DNA of 6,782 nt from Phycisphaerae bacterium. GTDB lineage: Bacteria > Planctomycetota > Phycisphaerae > UBA1845. Below are positions 1 to 6,191 of this stretch, piece after piece. Position 1 is the stretch's first letter, and every line of letters begins with the position of its first letter. Location: the NCBI GenBank assembly GCA_021604825.1, contig BQJS01000227.1:1-6782 (forward strand), read 5' to 3'. The translations under genes and the position numbers were made by a program. The notes beneath the pieces are model-generated. The model was not told the DNA's origin and made no database searches. It saw nothing but the letters and a program-made list of their open reading frames with translations.

Positions 1-2230
1 GTACGGTCACCGTTTTCGGCGAGTTGGGTGCAACGTTGGCAGGACGCCCTTTCGGAAAACGAAACCGCAGCACTTCAGGCGTTTCGGCTTGGCATGCGGG
101 TCCAGTCAGATCCAACTCGAAATTCCCAACAGAACCCAGGTAGCCCGTCACCCGCAGGTAGTACGTCTCGCCCGCAGTCACCGCAAACGATACTTGCGAC
201 GGTCCAAAGACCGTCCCGCAACCATCATCGTCACAAGCCAATTCGTCGTAGACTTGACCGGGGCAGCCAGTATGAACAGAAAGCGCCGAGTCGTAGTCGG
301 TACCTGCGCCACACATTGAGACGAATGCGTTTCCTGACGTTTTGGGCACGTAGCGATACCAAACGTCGGCGGCTGGATTGCTTTGGGCGCAGGTCGATGA
401 TCCGTCCGACAACGATCCCAACGACGATCCTGCTGTCACGCCCGGGCAAATTCTTTCCGCGTCAATGCACTTGTCGTTGGCTGGCGGTTCGAGCGGAGCC
501 ATGTTGTGCGCGCCGAATCCAGCGAGGATCTCAGCCGAATGGGGCGTTCCATTGCCAATGTCGGAGTCGTCATCGTCGAGCGTCAAGAAGTCGATGGTGA
601 TCGCCGGTGAGATCGTTGAACCGGCATGAAGCAGCACGCTGTTGACCAACAGATCACCGAGAATCTGCAAACCATCGTCGGGTTCGGTGATTGCCAGCTC
701 TTCGCGCGTGTCCCAAATGCAGCCCGACAACACATTGCCGCAAACGTGCGGATCAATATCGCTACACGGATACATGAAGCTGTTGTCCGCCGTTCGGGTG
801 GCTGTCTGACAATTGGTCGTCAACCCAAGTCCAGTTCGCGGGTCATCCAAAAGTATTACGCTCAGTGCATCGGCGACCCCTTCGCCATATTGCCCCTGCC
901 CACTGCCACTCGTTTCAACAATGTGGTGACCGTATTCGTGGTAGATCACATTGGACCAAGCGGTGTTCGGAAACCCACCGCCTCCGGCACAGAAGCGCAT
1001 GCCGACACCGGTATACTGCGCATTGCCTGGGCAAAGTCCGCCTCCTGTTTCATTCACGCTGATCGGAAATTCGGTTTGCGATCCGATGATCGGAAAAGCC
1101 GGATTCGCGTCGAGTACGTAATCGCGAATTCTGTTGGCGTAGTAGTACGCGTTGACTTCGGCGCGATTGACCGCGTCGGGAATCAAATTATGCACAAAAT
1201 CAATAATGGCGGGAGGAGAGACGTTCTGACTTAGTACCGTACTCCCGGTTTGGCTAGTGACTTTGAAATACTGTCCGCGCGTCGGCGATTCAACGAGTAC
1301 ATTGGGCGCGCCACCAGCATCAAGATAGTAATCCCCGAAAATGTCGGTGTAAGTCGTGCTTCCCGGAATGGAAACTTCGGCATAGGGTAGTGGCAACAAG
1401 AATTCCAATTCGCAGAATTCCGAGGCCACACCACCCAGCGCCCAACCGCTGACTTTACCGCTAACCTCACCATGTAGAAGCTGGTCCTCTTCGTAAAGAA
1501 TTTCCCCGGTCTTGAAGTCGGTCAGGAACAATCGCTTTGCGTTGATCTGACCATTTTCAAAGGAATCTGCTGCTTCAAAAACGAGCGCGGGAAGCGGGTC
1601 CGTCGGAACCCCGTCGGTTCCCGCCCAAATCGCGACGCTCGCCAAACCGAATTGCGTCAATTCAGGCGATAGCAAATGCACGCTGGCTTGCCCCTTCCCG
1701 AAAGCGAGGGCAATCGTTGCAGGGTCGAACAATTCCATCAAGTCGCGGGGATCAATTTCAAATTCTCCCAGATCCTTCAGCGTGGACGATGCCAGCACCA
1801 TCGGAAACGACGACTCGTTGCGAATAACCAAGCGCAAGTCCGAGCGAAAAACGGGAATGTTATTGCGACGCTGGTGGTAAGTGATCAATGTGAATCGAAA
1901 CGTGCCAGTTTGACGATCATACATCAGTGGCTGTTCAGGACTTCGACCAGCGTTCTCGACAAAAAGCAAATCCCCCGACGACGCGCCGAAAACACCTGCA
2001 TGTTTTGATCGGAACGATTCCGCACTCTCCAGCGCCGTCGAACCTGTTGAGAAAGGCCCCGAATACAATCGATCGATTCGTGATCCCTCATGAAGCGCTT
2101 TGACGGTCGGGTATTCCGAGCGCAACGATTCCAACGCATCCGCTTCACCGGCAACGACCGGCCGCGCGCACCACGCAATCAGCAGCGCGGACATCGACCG
2201 CGAAAGAATTTTGAGAAACGGCAGGGACAT
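1..2230 (-). CDS. Secreted M36/M4-like zinc metalloprotease, multidomain, C-terminus cut by window edge
   Basis: The reading frame is open from an ATG at 2230 to the left edge, 743 codons with no stop. Residues 1-27 look like a Sec signal peptide: K7 and R11, then a hydrophobic stretch ending PVVA before GEAD. Residues about 100-155 resemble the fungalysin/thermolysin propeptide (YHQRRNNIPVFRSDL), followed by a PepSY-like segment ending FLTDFKTGEILYEEDQ. Residues about 256-335 look like a carboxypeptidase-regulatory beta-sandwich (TYTDIFGDYYLDAGG). The catalytic region carries HEYGHH (H431, E432, H435), with E450 in GEGVAD as the likely third zinc ligand. Residues about 585-710 form a Cys-rich beta-sandwich starting NDKCIDAERICPG, probably a bacterial pre-peptidase-C-like or adhesion domain. 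From about 715 another domain begins. The expected role is extracellular proteolysis after loss of the propeptide; the substrate is unknown. No strong ribosome site precedes the ATG. I prefer it to Met13 because it keeps the positively charged n-region. Protease class is fairly sure; the exact family is not. Confidence 0.88.
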   Translation of the reverse strand, partial: MSLPFLKILSRSMSALLIAWCARPVVAGEADALESLRSEYPTVKALHEGSRIDRLYSGPFSTGSTALESAESFRSKHAGVFGASSGDLLFVENAGRSPEQPLMYDRQTGTFRFTLITYHQRRNNIPVFRSDLRLVIRNESSFPMVLASSTLKDLGEFEIDPRDLMELFDPATIALAFGKGQASVHLLSPELTQFGLASVAIWAGTDGVPTDPLPALVFEAADSFENGQINAKRLFLTDFKTGEILYEEDQLLHGEVSGKVSGWALGGVASEFCELEFLLPLPYAEVSIPGSTTYTDIFGDYYLDAGGAPNVLVESPTRGQYFKVTSQTGSTVLSQNVSPPAIIDFVHNLIPDAVNRAEVNAYYYANRIRDYVLDANPAFPIIGSQTEFPISVNETGGGLCPGNAQYTGVGMRFCAGGGGFPNTAWSNVIYHEYGHHIVETSGSGQGQYGEGVADALSVILLDDPRTGLGLTTNCQTATRTADNSFMYPCSDIDPHVCGNVLSGCIWDTREELAITEPDDGLQILGDLLVNSVLLHAGSTISPAITIDFLTLDDDDSDIGNGTPHSAEILAGFGAHNMAPLEPPANDKCIDAERICPGVTAGSSLGSLSDGSSTCAQSNPAADVWYRYVPKTSGNAFVSMCGAGTDYDSALSVHTGCPGQVYDELACDDDGCGTVFGPSQVSFAVTAGETYYLRVTGYLGSVGNFELDLTGPACQAETPEVLRFRFPKGRPANVAPNSPKTVTV

Positions 2231-2505
2231 GAAACCAGTTTCCGCTAACCAATGGCCCCAAACATCAAACAAACATGTGTGCAATTTTGCGAGGACGAGC
2301 TGGCAGCCTCTATTACTTTTCATGATAGCGAATTTGAATCCACATCCCTAATTCGGATTGGGTTTCGCCGATGGAATTGGACAAATATTTACCGGGAATT
2401 GACGCCAGAACCGCGCCAACATGTTTCCGATTCGCTTCGATCGAAGAAATGCGGAAGCACAATATCGCATGGCGCGCTCCACACGAATAATGAACGCCCA
2501 TGCAG

Positions 2506-2511
2506 ATTATA
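2506..2511 (-). promoter_or_regulatory. Possible -10 element upstream of the protease gene
   Basis: The minus strand reads TATAAT here, a perfect -10 hexamer, 8 bases after the stop codon of the DUF362 gene and about 276 bases before the protease ATG. There is no good TTGACA-like hexamer 16-18 bases upstream; that stretch is A-rich (AAAATC). It could serve the protease gene with a long leader, or be chance. The 289-base gap 2231-2519 otherwise holds no convincing gene. It contains a 12-bp perfect palindrome, CTTCGATCGAAG, at 2435-2446. Confidence 0.2.
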
Positions 2512-2519
2512 GGAAGTGC

Positions 2520-3701
2520 TTAGCCAGCGATTTTTTGGATGGTCGCCGGAGCCTCGGGAATATCGGAAAAGCCTTCACCATCCGACTTCATTTCTTCCCA
2601 ATTGGCGAACAGGCGACCCCACTCGCTGCCCAGCGCTTCGTGAACGCGTTGGCGTCCGACGAATGGCAGCCAGTAGTAGTCGTGATATGCGATGCTCGCG
2701 CCGTATGCCCAAGGGGCCATCCACGTCTTGAGCGACCATTCGATCCACTTCTTCATGTTGCCCCAATAAATCTTGTGCTGCATGCGCGACGCGAAAGTCA
2801 TTTTCTTGTAGGGACCATCGAAATCCCAATTCTCAGCCGCCGCATCAAGGTCACCGACAATTTCAATGTCGTCCGGGTTACCGCATCCCAATCCCATCTC
2901 GTGTGCGATGCGAATGAATTTGATTTCCATCGGATCAAAGCCCATCAGCTTCGCGCTGATCGCATCGATCGCGACCTGATCGGCGGAGGCCAGCATGACG
3001 TTCTTCACGTAAGGCACCATGCAGCGTGGACCTGGGCCGTCACCCGCGAATGTTCCATCCATGACGGCAAACACGCCCTTGTGGATGCGCTTTTGAATCA
3101 TCAATAAATCGACAAGCGTTTCGTGGATGACTTCGTGCGTCCAATGTCGCTTCTCATTGAGCAAACCGCCGAATGCGTTTTTCATCGCACCCGTCATCGT
3201 GGTAAAGACGTGCGTCTTGACGGTGGGCAGGTGAATGATGTTCTCACCGGGGAAGCGCTCGGGAATCTGAAACCCCTTGGGGTACACCTTGTTGAGTACC
3301 AGCAAATCCTTCGCCAAATCTCCGATGGCATCGCGCACGTTGATCCACGGTTGGTTTTCGTACAAGTGGATGTTGCGCAAACCGTGCTGGTCGATGACGT
3401 GCTTGTGCTTGTTGTTTTTCTCACCGGTCTTGGCGCTGACGACCACCGTACGGTTGTGGCACCCGTGCAAGAGATCCGTCTTGTATCCGTCGGCAAGCAT
3501 CGCTCGAATCACGCCATCCAGTTGCCACGGTGTGGTCGAACATGCCGGATAGAAATGCTGCCATGAGATGTTGATCTTCAGCGCGGTGTCGACGGTCTTG
3601 TCGATGACGTCTTGATAACCGGCTAGATTCATTAGGCGATGGTAATCGGTGAAGACCGTTCCCGGTTTTGTCCGTAAGATGGCTACTTTGCTTTTGCTCA
3701 T
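2520..3701 (-). CDS. DUF362-family protein without a ferredoxin domain
   Basis: This 393-residue, apparently cytoplasmic protein has the DUF362 signature: ENIIHLPTVKTHVFTTMTGA with MKNAFGGLL directly after it (about residues 153-181), then VMDGTFAGDGPGPR (213-226), then a segment (about 232-262) beginning KNVMLASADQVAIDA. Many DUF362 proteins also carry a 4Fe-4S ferredoxin module. Here no CxxCxxC cluster motif is present; the cysteines (C54, C81, C227, C273) are scattered. Residues about 290-393 form a Trp/Tyr-rich tail (KIYWGNMKKWIEWSLKTWM, then YHDYYWLPFVGR) with no recognised domain. DUF362 has no established general reaction, so no function is assigned. The first ATG is taken because MSKSKVAILRTKP is a natural family-like start; an AGGGA lies only two bases upstream, too close for a good ribosome site. 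The gene sits 191 bases downstream of the UbiA-like gene on the same strand, so co-transcription is possible but not shown. Family assignment is firm. Confidence 0.88.
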   Translation of the reverse strand: MSKSKVAILRTKPGTVFTDYHRLMNLAGYQDVIDKTVDTALKINISWQHFYPACSTTPWQLDGVIRAMLADGYKTDLLHGCHNRTVVVSAKTGEKNNKHKHVIDQHGLRNIHLYENQPWINVRDAIGDLAKDLLVLNKVYPKGFQIPERFPGENIIHLPTVKTHVFTTMTGAMKNAFGGLLNEKRHWTHEVIHETLVDLLMIQKRIHKGVFAVMDGTFAGDGPGPRCMVPYVKNVMLASADQVAIDAISAKLMGFDPMEIKFIRIAHEMGLGCGNPDDIEIVGDLDAAAENWDFDGPYKKMTFASRMQHKIYWGNMKKWIEWSLKTWMAPWAYGASIAYHDYYWLPFVGRQRVHEALGSEWGRLFANWEEMKSDGEGFSDIPEAPATIQKIAG

Positions 3702-3806
3702 AATCCCTGTCTGCTCGGATTAAAATCTCTGGGGCCTGATTCCGGTCTACTCTTTCGTCATCGGACGGTCACCCGCGATTCCACAGTGCGATCCTTCTGA
3801 GATTGC

Positions 3807-3812
3807 AGTATA
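3807..3812 (-). promoter_or_regulatory. Possible -10 element upstream of the DUF362 gene
   Basis: The minus strand reads TATACT, five of six matches to TATAAT, about 105 bases before the DUF362 start in the 191-base gap 3702-3892. No recognisable -35 hexamer lies at the standard distance. If real, it would uncouple the DUF362 gene from the UbiA-like gene upstream. I see no gene in this gap. Confidence 0.18.
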
Positions 3813-3892
3813 GCGATGGACCCTCGATTTTTCCCGCCAATGGGCCTATCGCAACATACGCTCAGAAATAAGCTTCGGTTCGGTTCCGGCGG

Positions 3893-4807
3893 TCAACCAC
3901 CCCCGCCAGCCGCAATGCTGGCAACCGTATCCACGCGGGTCTTGAGCACGATACCCGCGACAACCAGAATCCAAATGAGTCCGGTAAGCAGGAGCGGAAT
4001 ATCCTTTTTGACGATCTGCATCGGGCCGGTATACCGCCCCGTCTCAGTCAGCATGGCATATCGAAACAGAGCGTACGCCACCAACGGCAGTGTGTAGAGA
4101 AGCAGTTCCTTGGCGAATGGCGGGTGGGGAATTCTGGGGTTGAAATCCATCACGTACAACAGAAACGTCATGATCGCGATGCCGGCGGACACGCTGATGA
4201 GATGGCTCAACAGTTCCGGTGTATACCGAAGCAGAGTCGCCCGATGCGCTTTGGCGTCCTCCTTGTTGCCCAGCGTCACCAACTCGCAGCGCCTCTTGCC
4301 GAAACCCAGGAACATGCACAGCGTAAACGTACACGCAATCAACCACGGCGAGACCAGCACAGCCACCGCCTGCGCGCCAGCCACAGCGCGCAAGACGAAA
4401 CCCATCGCTATGATGATCACGTCGATAATCGGTTGCTTCTTCAGAAGGAAGGAGTAGCCCTGTATCAGCACGAAGTACGATAGCAGGATGTACGTCACCA
4501 ATTGCGGCAACCAGAAGTGGCTGATGGTGATTCCAGACACCAGCAGCACCAAACTCAAAACGGCTGCCCCGGCGGGCGACACCGCGCCACTGGCCAATGG
4601 GCGATTCTTCTTGACCGGATGGATTTTGTCGGCTTCGCGATCGGCAAGATCGTTGAGAACATACGAGGCGCTGGCGATCAGACAAAACGCCGCAAACACA
4701 ATGGGCACGCGCGCGTCGAGCAAGTGAAGACTGAACGCGGGACCAAACAGAACGACGACGTTCTTGATCCATTGCGACGGTCGCATCAGACGAACGTAAT
4801 CAAGCAT
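3893..4807 (-). CDS. UbiA-superfamily prenyltransferase, decaprenyl-phosphate phosphoribosyltransferase-like
   Basis: This 304-residue polytopic membrane protein has the length and aspartate motif of UbiA enzymes: NDLADREAD at 52-60 (N52, D53, D56, D60), which binds Mg2+-diphosphate. The opening MRPSQWIKNVVVLFGP, the HPVKKNRPLASG block (63-74), GYSFLLKKQPIIDV (117-130) and the late KKDIPLLLTGLIW (267-279) resemble decaprenyl-phosphate phosphoribosyltransferases more than menaquinone, heme or ubiquinone enzymes. The characterised actinobacterial member transfers phosphoribose from PRPP to decaprenyl phosphate, supplying the arabinose donor for cell-wall arabinan. A homologue here would be expected to act on a polyprenyl phosphate in the inner membrane, but the acceptor and purpose are not shown. 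No epimerase or oxidoreductase partner gene is adjacent. About eight or nine hydrophobic helices are visible. The first ATG matches the usual family N-terminus; a weak GGGA lies about 13 bases upstream. Superfamily is sure, the specific reaction inferred. Confidence 0.88.
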   Translation of the reverse strand: MLDYVRLMRPSQWIKNVVVLFGPAFSLHLLDARVPIVFAAFCLIASASYVLNDLADREADKIHPVKKNRPLASGAVSPAGAAVLSLVLLVSGITISHFWLPQLVTYILLSYFVLIQGYSFLLKKQPIIDVIIIAMGFVLRAVAGAQAVAVLVSPWLIACTFTLCMFLGFGKRRCELVTLGNKEDAKAHRATLLRYTPELLSHLISVSAGIAIMTFLLYVMDFNPRIPHPPFAKELLLYTLPLVAYALFRYAMLTETGRYTGPMQIVKKDIPLLLTGLIWILVVAGIVLKTRVDTVASIAAGGGG

Positions 4808-4879
4808 TCGTTACAATTTCCCATCGAGTTAAAGGGTGCCGCTACTTACCCATGCCCAGTCAGGCCATGGACATAGCGC

Positions 4880-5320
4880 CTAACCGCCTTCGGGCATGCC
4901 CGTTGTGTTCGCGTCGGTTGCTGCGCCATTCGAGGTGTCATCCATCACATCGCTGACCGCTTCGCGAACCGCATCCTTGGCTTGATCGACGACTTCCCCG
5001 GTTTTCTGCTTCGCCTTCTTAGCCGTTTCCTTCACCTTCTTGCCAGCCTCTACCGCTTTCTGCTTTGCCGCGTCGATGTGGGGCTGGGCGTCTTGCTTCA
5101 TCTTCTTTGCCTTCTCGGTGGCTTCAATTGCCACTTCCTTAACATCGTTTGCAGCATCCTTGGCGGCAGTCTTGACGCCATCTGCCACTTCCTTCAAGTC
5201 TTCCTTTACATCATCGGCAGTTTCGCGGACGGCCTCCTTCGCCTCGTTGACGTCCTCTTCCTTGCAACCGCCTGAGAAGCAAATCGCCAGTCCCATCAAC
5301 ATCGTTAGAAATCGTTTCAT
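4880..5320 (-). CDS. Small amphipathic-helix protein, probable lipoprotein (LEA/apolipoprotein-like)
   Basis: The 146-residue product starts MKRFLTMLMGLAICFSGGC, a short charged and hydrophobic leader ending in Cys19, so lipid anchoring is likely. The lipobox FSGGC is imperfect because position -3 is Ser rather than Leu/Val/Ile. Residues about 20-128 contain no aromatic residue and few hydrophobic ones; they are a long run of Lys/Glu/Asp/Ala/Val with approximate 11-residue spacing (AVRETADDVKEDLKEVADGV, AIEATEKAKKMKQDA, VKETAKKAKQKTGEVVDQAK). This is typical of LEA-group-3 or apolipoprotein-like amphipathic helices and of YtxH-like proteins. The tail 129-146 is Thr/Asn/Gly-rich and disordered. 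A role in envelope or stress protection is only a guess. The frame is open up to 5437, but the start is set at 5320: GGAG lies nine bases before this ATG, the leader then makes sense, and the upstream 39 residues look random. ATG 5326, six bases earlier, is the alternative. Confidence 0.75.
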   Translation of the reverse strand: MKRFLTMLMGLAICFSGGCKEEDVNEAKEAVRETADDVKEDLKEVADGVKTAAKDAANDVKEVAIEATEKAKKMKQDAQPHIDAAKQKAVEAGKKVKETAKKAKQKTGEVVDQAKDAVREAVSDVMDDTSNGAATDANTTGMPEGG

Positions 5321-5394
5321 CACCATGCGCTCCAAACTCACCGTTCCAATGTCCCAAAACGCTACCGCGCCCATCGCATGCCTACAAGCAAGAC

Positions 5395-5409
5395 TTGTGG
5401 ACGCCACAA
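5395..5409. other. Short inverted repeat in the divergent intergenic region
   Basis: TTGTGG, a three-base spacer ACG, then CCACAA form a perfect 6-bp inverted repeat. It lies in the 159-base region (5321-5479) between the minus-strand lipoprotein gene and the plus-strand zinc-ribbon gene, a place where an operator could affect both. An inverted repeat this short can occur by chance. No clear -35/-10 pair was found on either strand around it. Confidence 0.2.
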
Positions 5410-5479
5410 CATGCTGCCGCCAGAATGTAGCCTCCATGAGTCAATATACCCCAAATCCAGCGAACGACAGGACGTTGCA

Positions 5480-6001
5480 ATGAAGCGACTTGCCATCGTT
5501 TTCAAAATGCTCCTGAATGCACTGGCACGAATGCGCAAGGGACGGGCACCCTTTACGAACCGCGAAATGGTGGCTGGATTCTCCCAAGTCGAACGGACAA
5601 GGTTTCCCGAATTGGAGCGGTTTCCTGATGCCGAGTCAGCCGAAAACGCTTGGCAGCAAGCCGCGGACGAAATGGGTGGCTTGTGGGCCACCTTCGGCGC
5701 GATCACTGTGTCATTGCTCGTGGCCTGGAGATTCCTTCGGGTACCGCTTTTAACCCAGCTCAGCTACCTGATCGTGCTTGGGTGGTTCGCAAGCCTCTGC
5801 CTCGACATCCTCGTGGGCGGCATCATAGGCGTGCTCAGTATTGTGCTGACGATGCGGATTCGCCACCGAAGCGTCCGTCGGTCGCTGCGGCGTCAACTCA
5901 TCGCCCTTTCTGAGCCGACTTGCTTGGCCTGCGGTTACGATCTGACCGGAAACGAGTCTGGCCGCTGCCCGGAATGCGGATTCTCAACCGCCAGCGGCTG
6001 A
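5480..6001 (+). CDS. Two-helix membrane protein with C-terminal CYDLTG-type zinc ribbon
   Basis: This 173-residue protein has no assigned family or function. Residues 1-65 are a charged, probably cytoplasmic region (MKRLAIVFKMLLNALARMRK, then PELERFPDAESAENAW). Two hydrophobic spans follow, about 67-86 (GLWATFGAITVSLLVAW) and about 92-125, the second long enough for one kinked or two short helices. A very basic stretch (RIRHRSVRRSLRRQL, 127-140) comes next. The C-terminus has a zinc ribbon: C148-x2-C151-GYDLTGNESGR-C163-PE-C166. The sequence CxxCGYDL followed by GRCPECG is a tail widespread in planctomycete membrane proteins. The basic segment and ribbon should face the cytoplasm by the positive-inside rule. 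The start at 5480 is chosen because AGGA at 5469-5472 sits seven bases before the ATG; the frame is open back to 5378, but those 34 residues look non-coding. The gene faces away from the lipoprotein gene. Confidence 0.8.
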   Translation: MKRLAIVFKMLLNALARMRKGRAPFTNREMVAGFSQVERTRFPELERFPDAESAENAWQQAADEMGGLWATFGAITVSLLVAWRFLRVPLLTQLSYLIVLGWFASLCLDILVGGIIGVLSIVLTMRIRHRSVRRSLRRQLIALSEPTCLACGYDLTGNESGRCPECGFSTASG

Positions 6002-6086
6002 GGTCAACTCAACTCGAGCATCGCCCTTAATCACCTATACTGGCACAAAATAGCCGATCCGAGGAGGTGGAAGCAATTTTCGGATT

Positions 6087-6095
6087 TGCTATGAT
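6087..6095 (+). promoter_or_regulatory. Extended -10 promoter element for the Lys/Ala/Glu-rich gene
   Basis: TGC followed by TATGAT fits the extended -10 pattern TGnTATAAT with one mismatch. The hexamer 17 bases upstream (GTGGAA) is not a recognisable -35, which is common for extended -10 promoters. Transcription would begin near 6102 and leave a leader of about 90 bases before the ATG at 6192. A second, weaker TATACT lies at 6036-6041. Confidence 0.35.
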
Positions 6096-6136
6096 GTGAG
6101 GCTCGAGATTTTGGCTTATTCGATGTTCAGGCAGAC

Positions 6137-6165
6137 TCCGACGCTGATGTTGGACCTGCGTCGGA
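6137..6165 (+). promoter_or_regulatory. Perfect 8-bp hairpin in the leader of the Lys/Ala/Glu-rich gene
   Basis: TCCGACGC at 6137-6144 pairs exactly with GCGTCGGA at 6158-6165 around a 13-base loop. The hairpin lies between the predicted transcription start and the ribosome binding site AGGAGA at 6178-6183, leaving that site single-stranded. There is no T-run after it, so it does not look like an intrinsic terminator. It could stabilise the mRNA or bind a regulator. An 8-bp perfect stem inside a 190-base gap is unlikely but not impossible by chance. Confidence 0.4.
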
Positions 6166-6191
6166 AAGAATCGTTTCAGGAGATCGCTGTT

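Noticed and set aside
28..600. Plus-strand open frame of 190 codons
   Set aside because: It is antisense to the protease gene, which shows clear domain motifs and uninterrupted coding on the minus strand. The plus product is Arg-rich with no recognisable motif.
626..1234. Plus-strand open frame of 202 codons
   Set aside because: It overlaps the protease catalytic region (HEYGHH, GEGVAD) on the other strand and has no family resemblance or ribosome site.
2435..2446. Perfect 12-bp palindrome CTTCGATCGAAG
   Set aside because: About one or two such palindromes are expected by chance in a window of this size, and no promoter is placed to use it.
2313..2501. Minus-strand open frame of 62 codons in the gap before the protease gene
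   Set aside because: No ribosome site, no motif, and an amino-acid makeup like random sequence. The ATG lies only four bases after a possible TATAAT.
2421..3107. Plus-strand open frame of 228 codons
   Set aside because: It lies mostly opposite the DUF362 gene. The minus strand has the conserved DUF362 motifs; the plus product does not look like a protein family.
4808..4879. Possible terminator after the lipoprotein gene (CCATGGCC with GGGCATGG on the minus strand)
   Set aside because: The stem has an internal mismatch and no T-run follows.
5321..5437. N-terminal extension of the lipoprotein gene
   Set aside because: It would bury the signal peptide 39 residues inside the protein, and the added sequence looks random; GGAG sits properly before the internal ATG at 5320.
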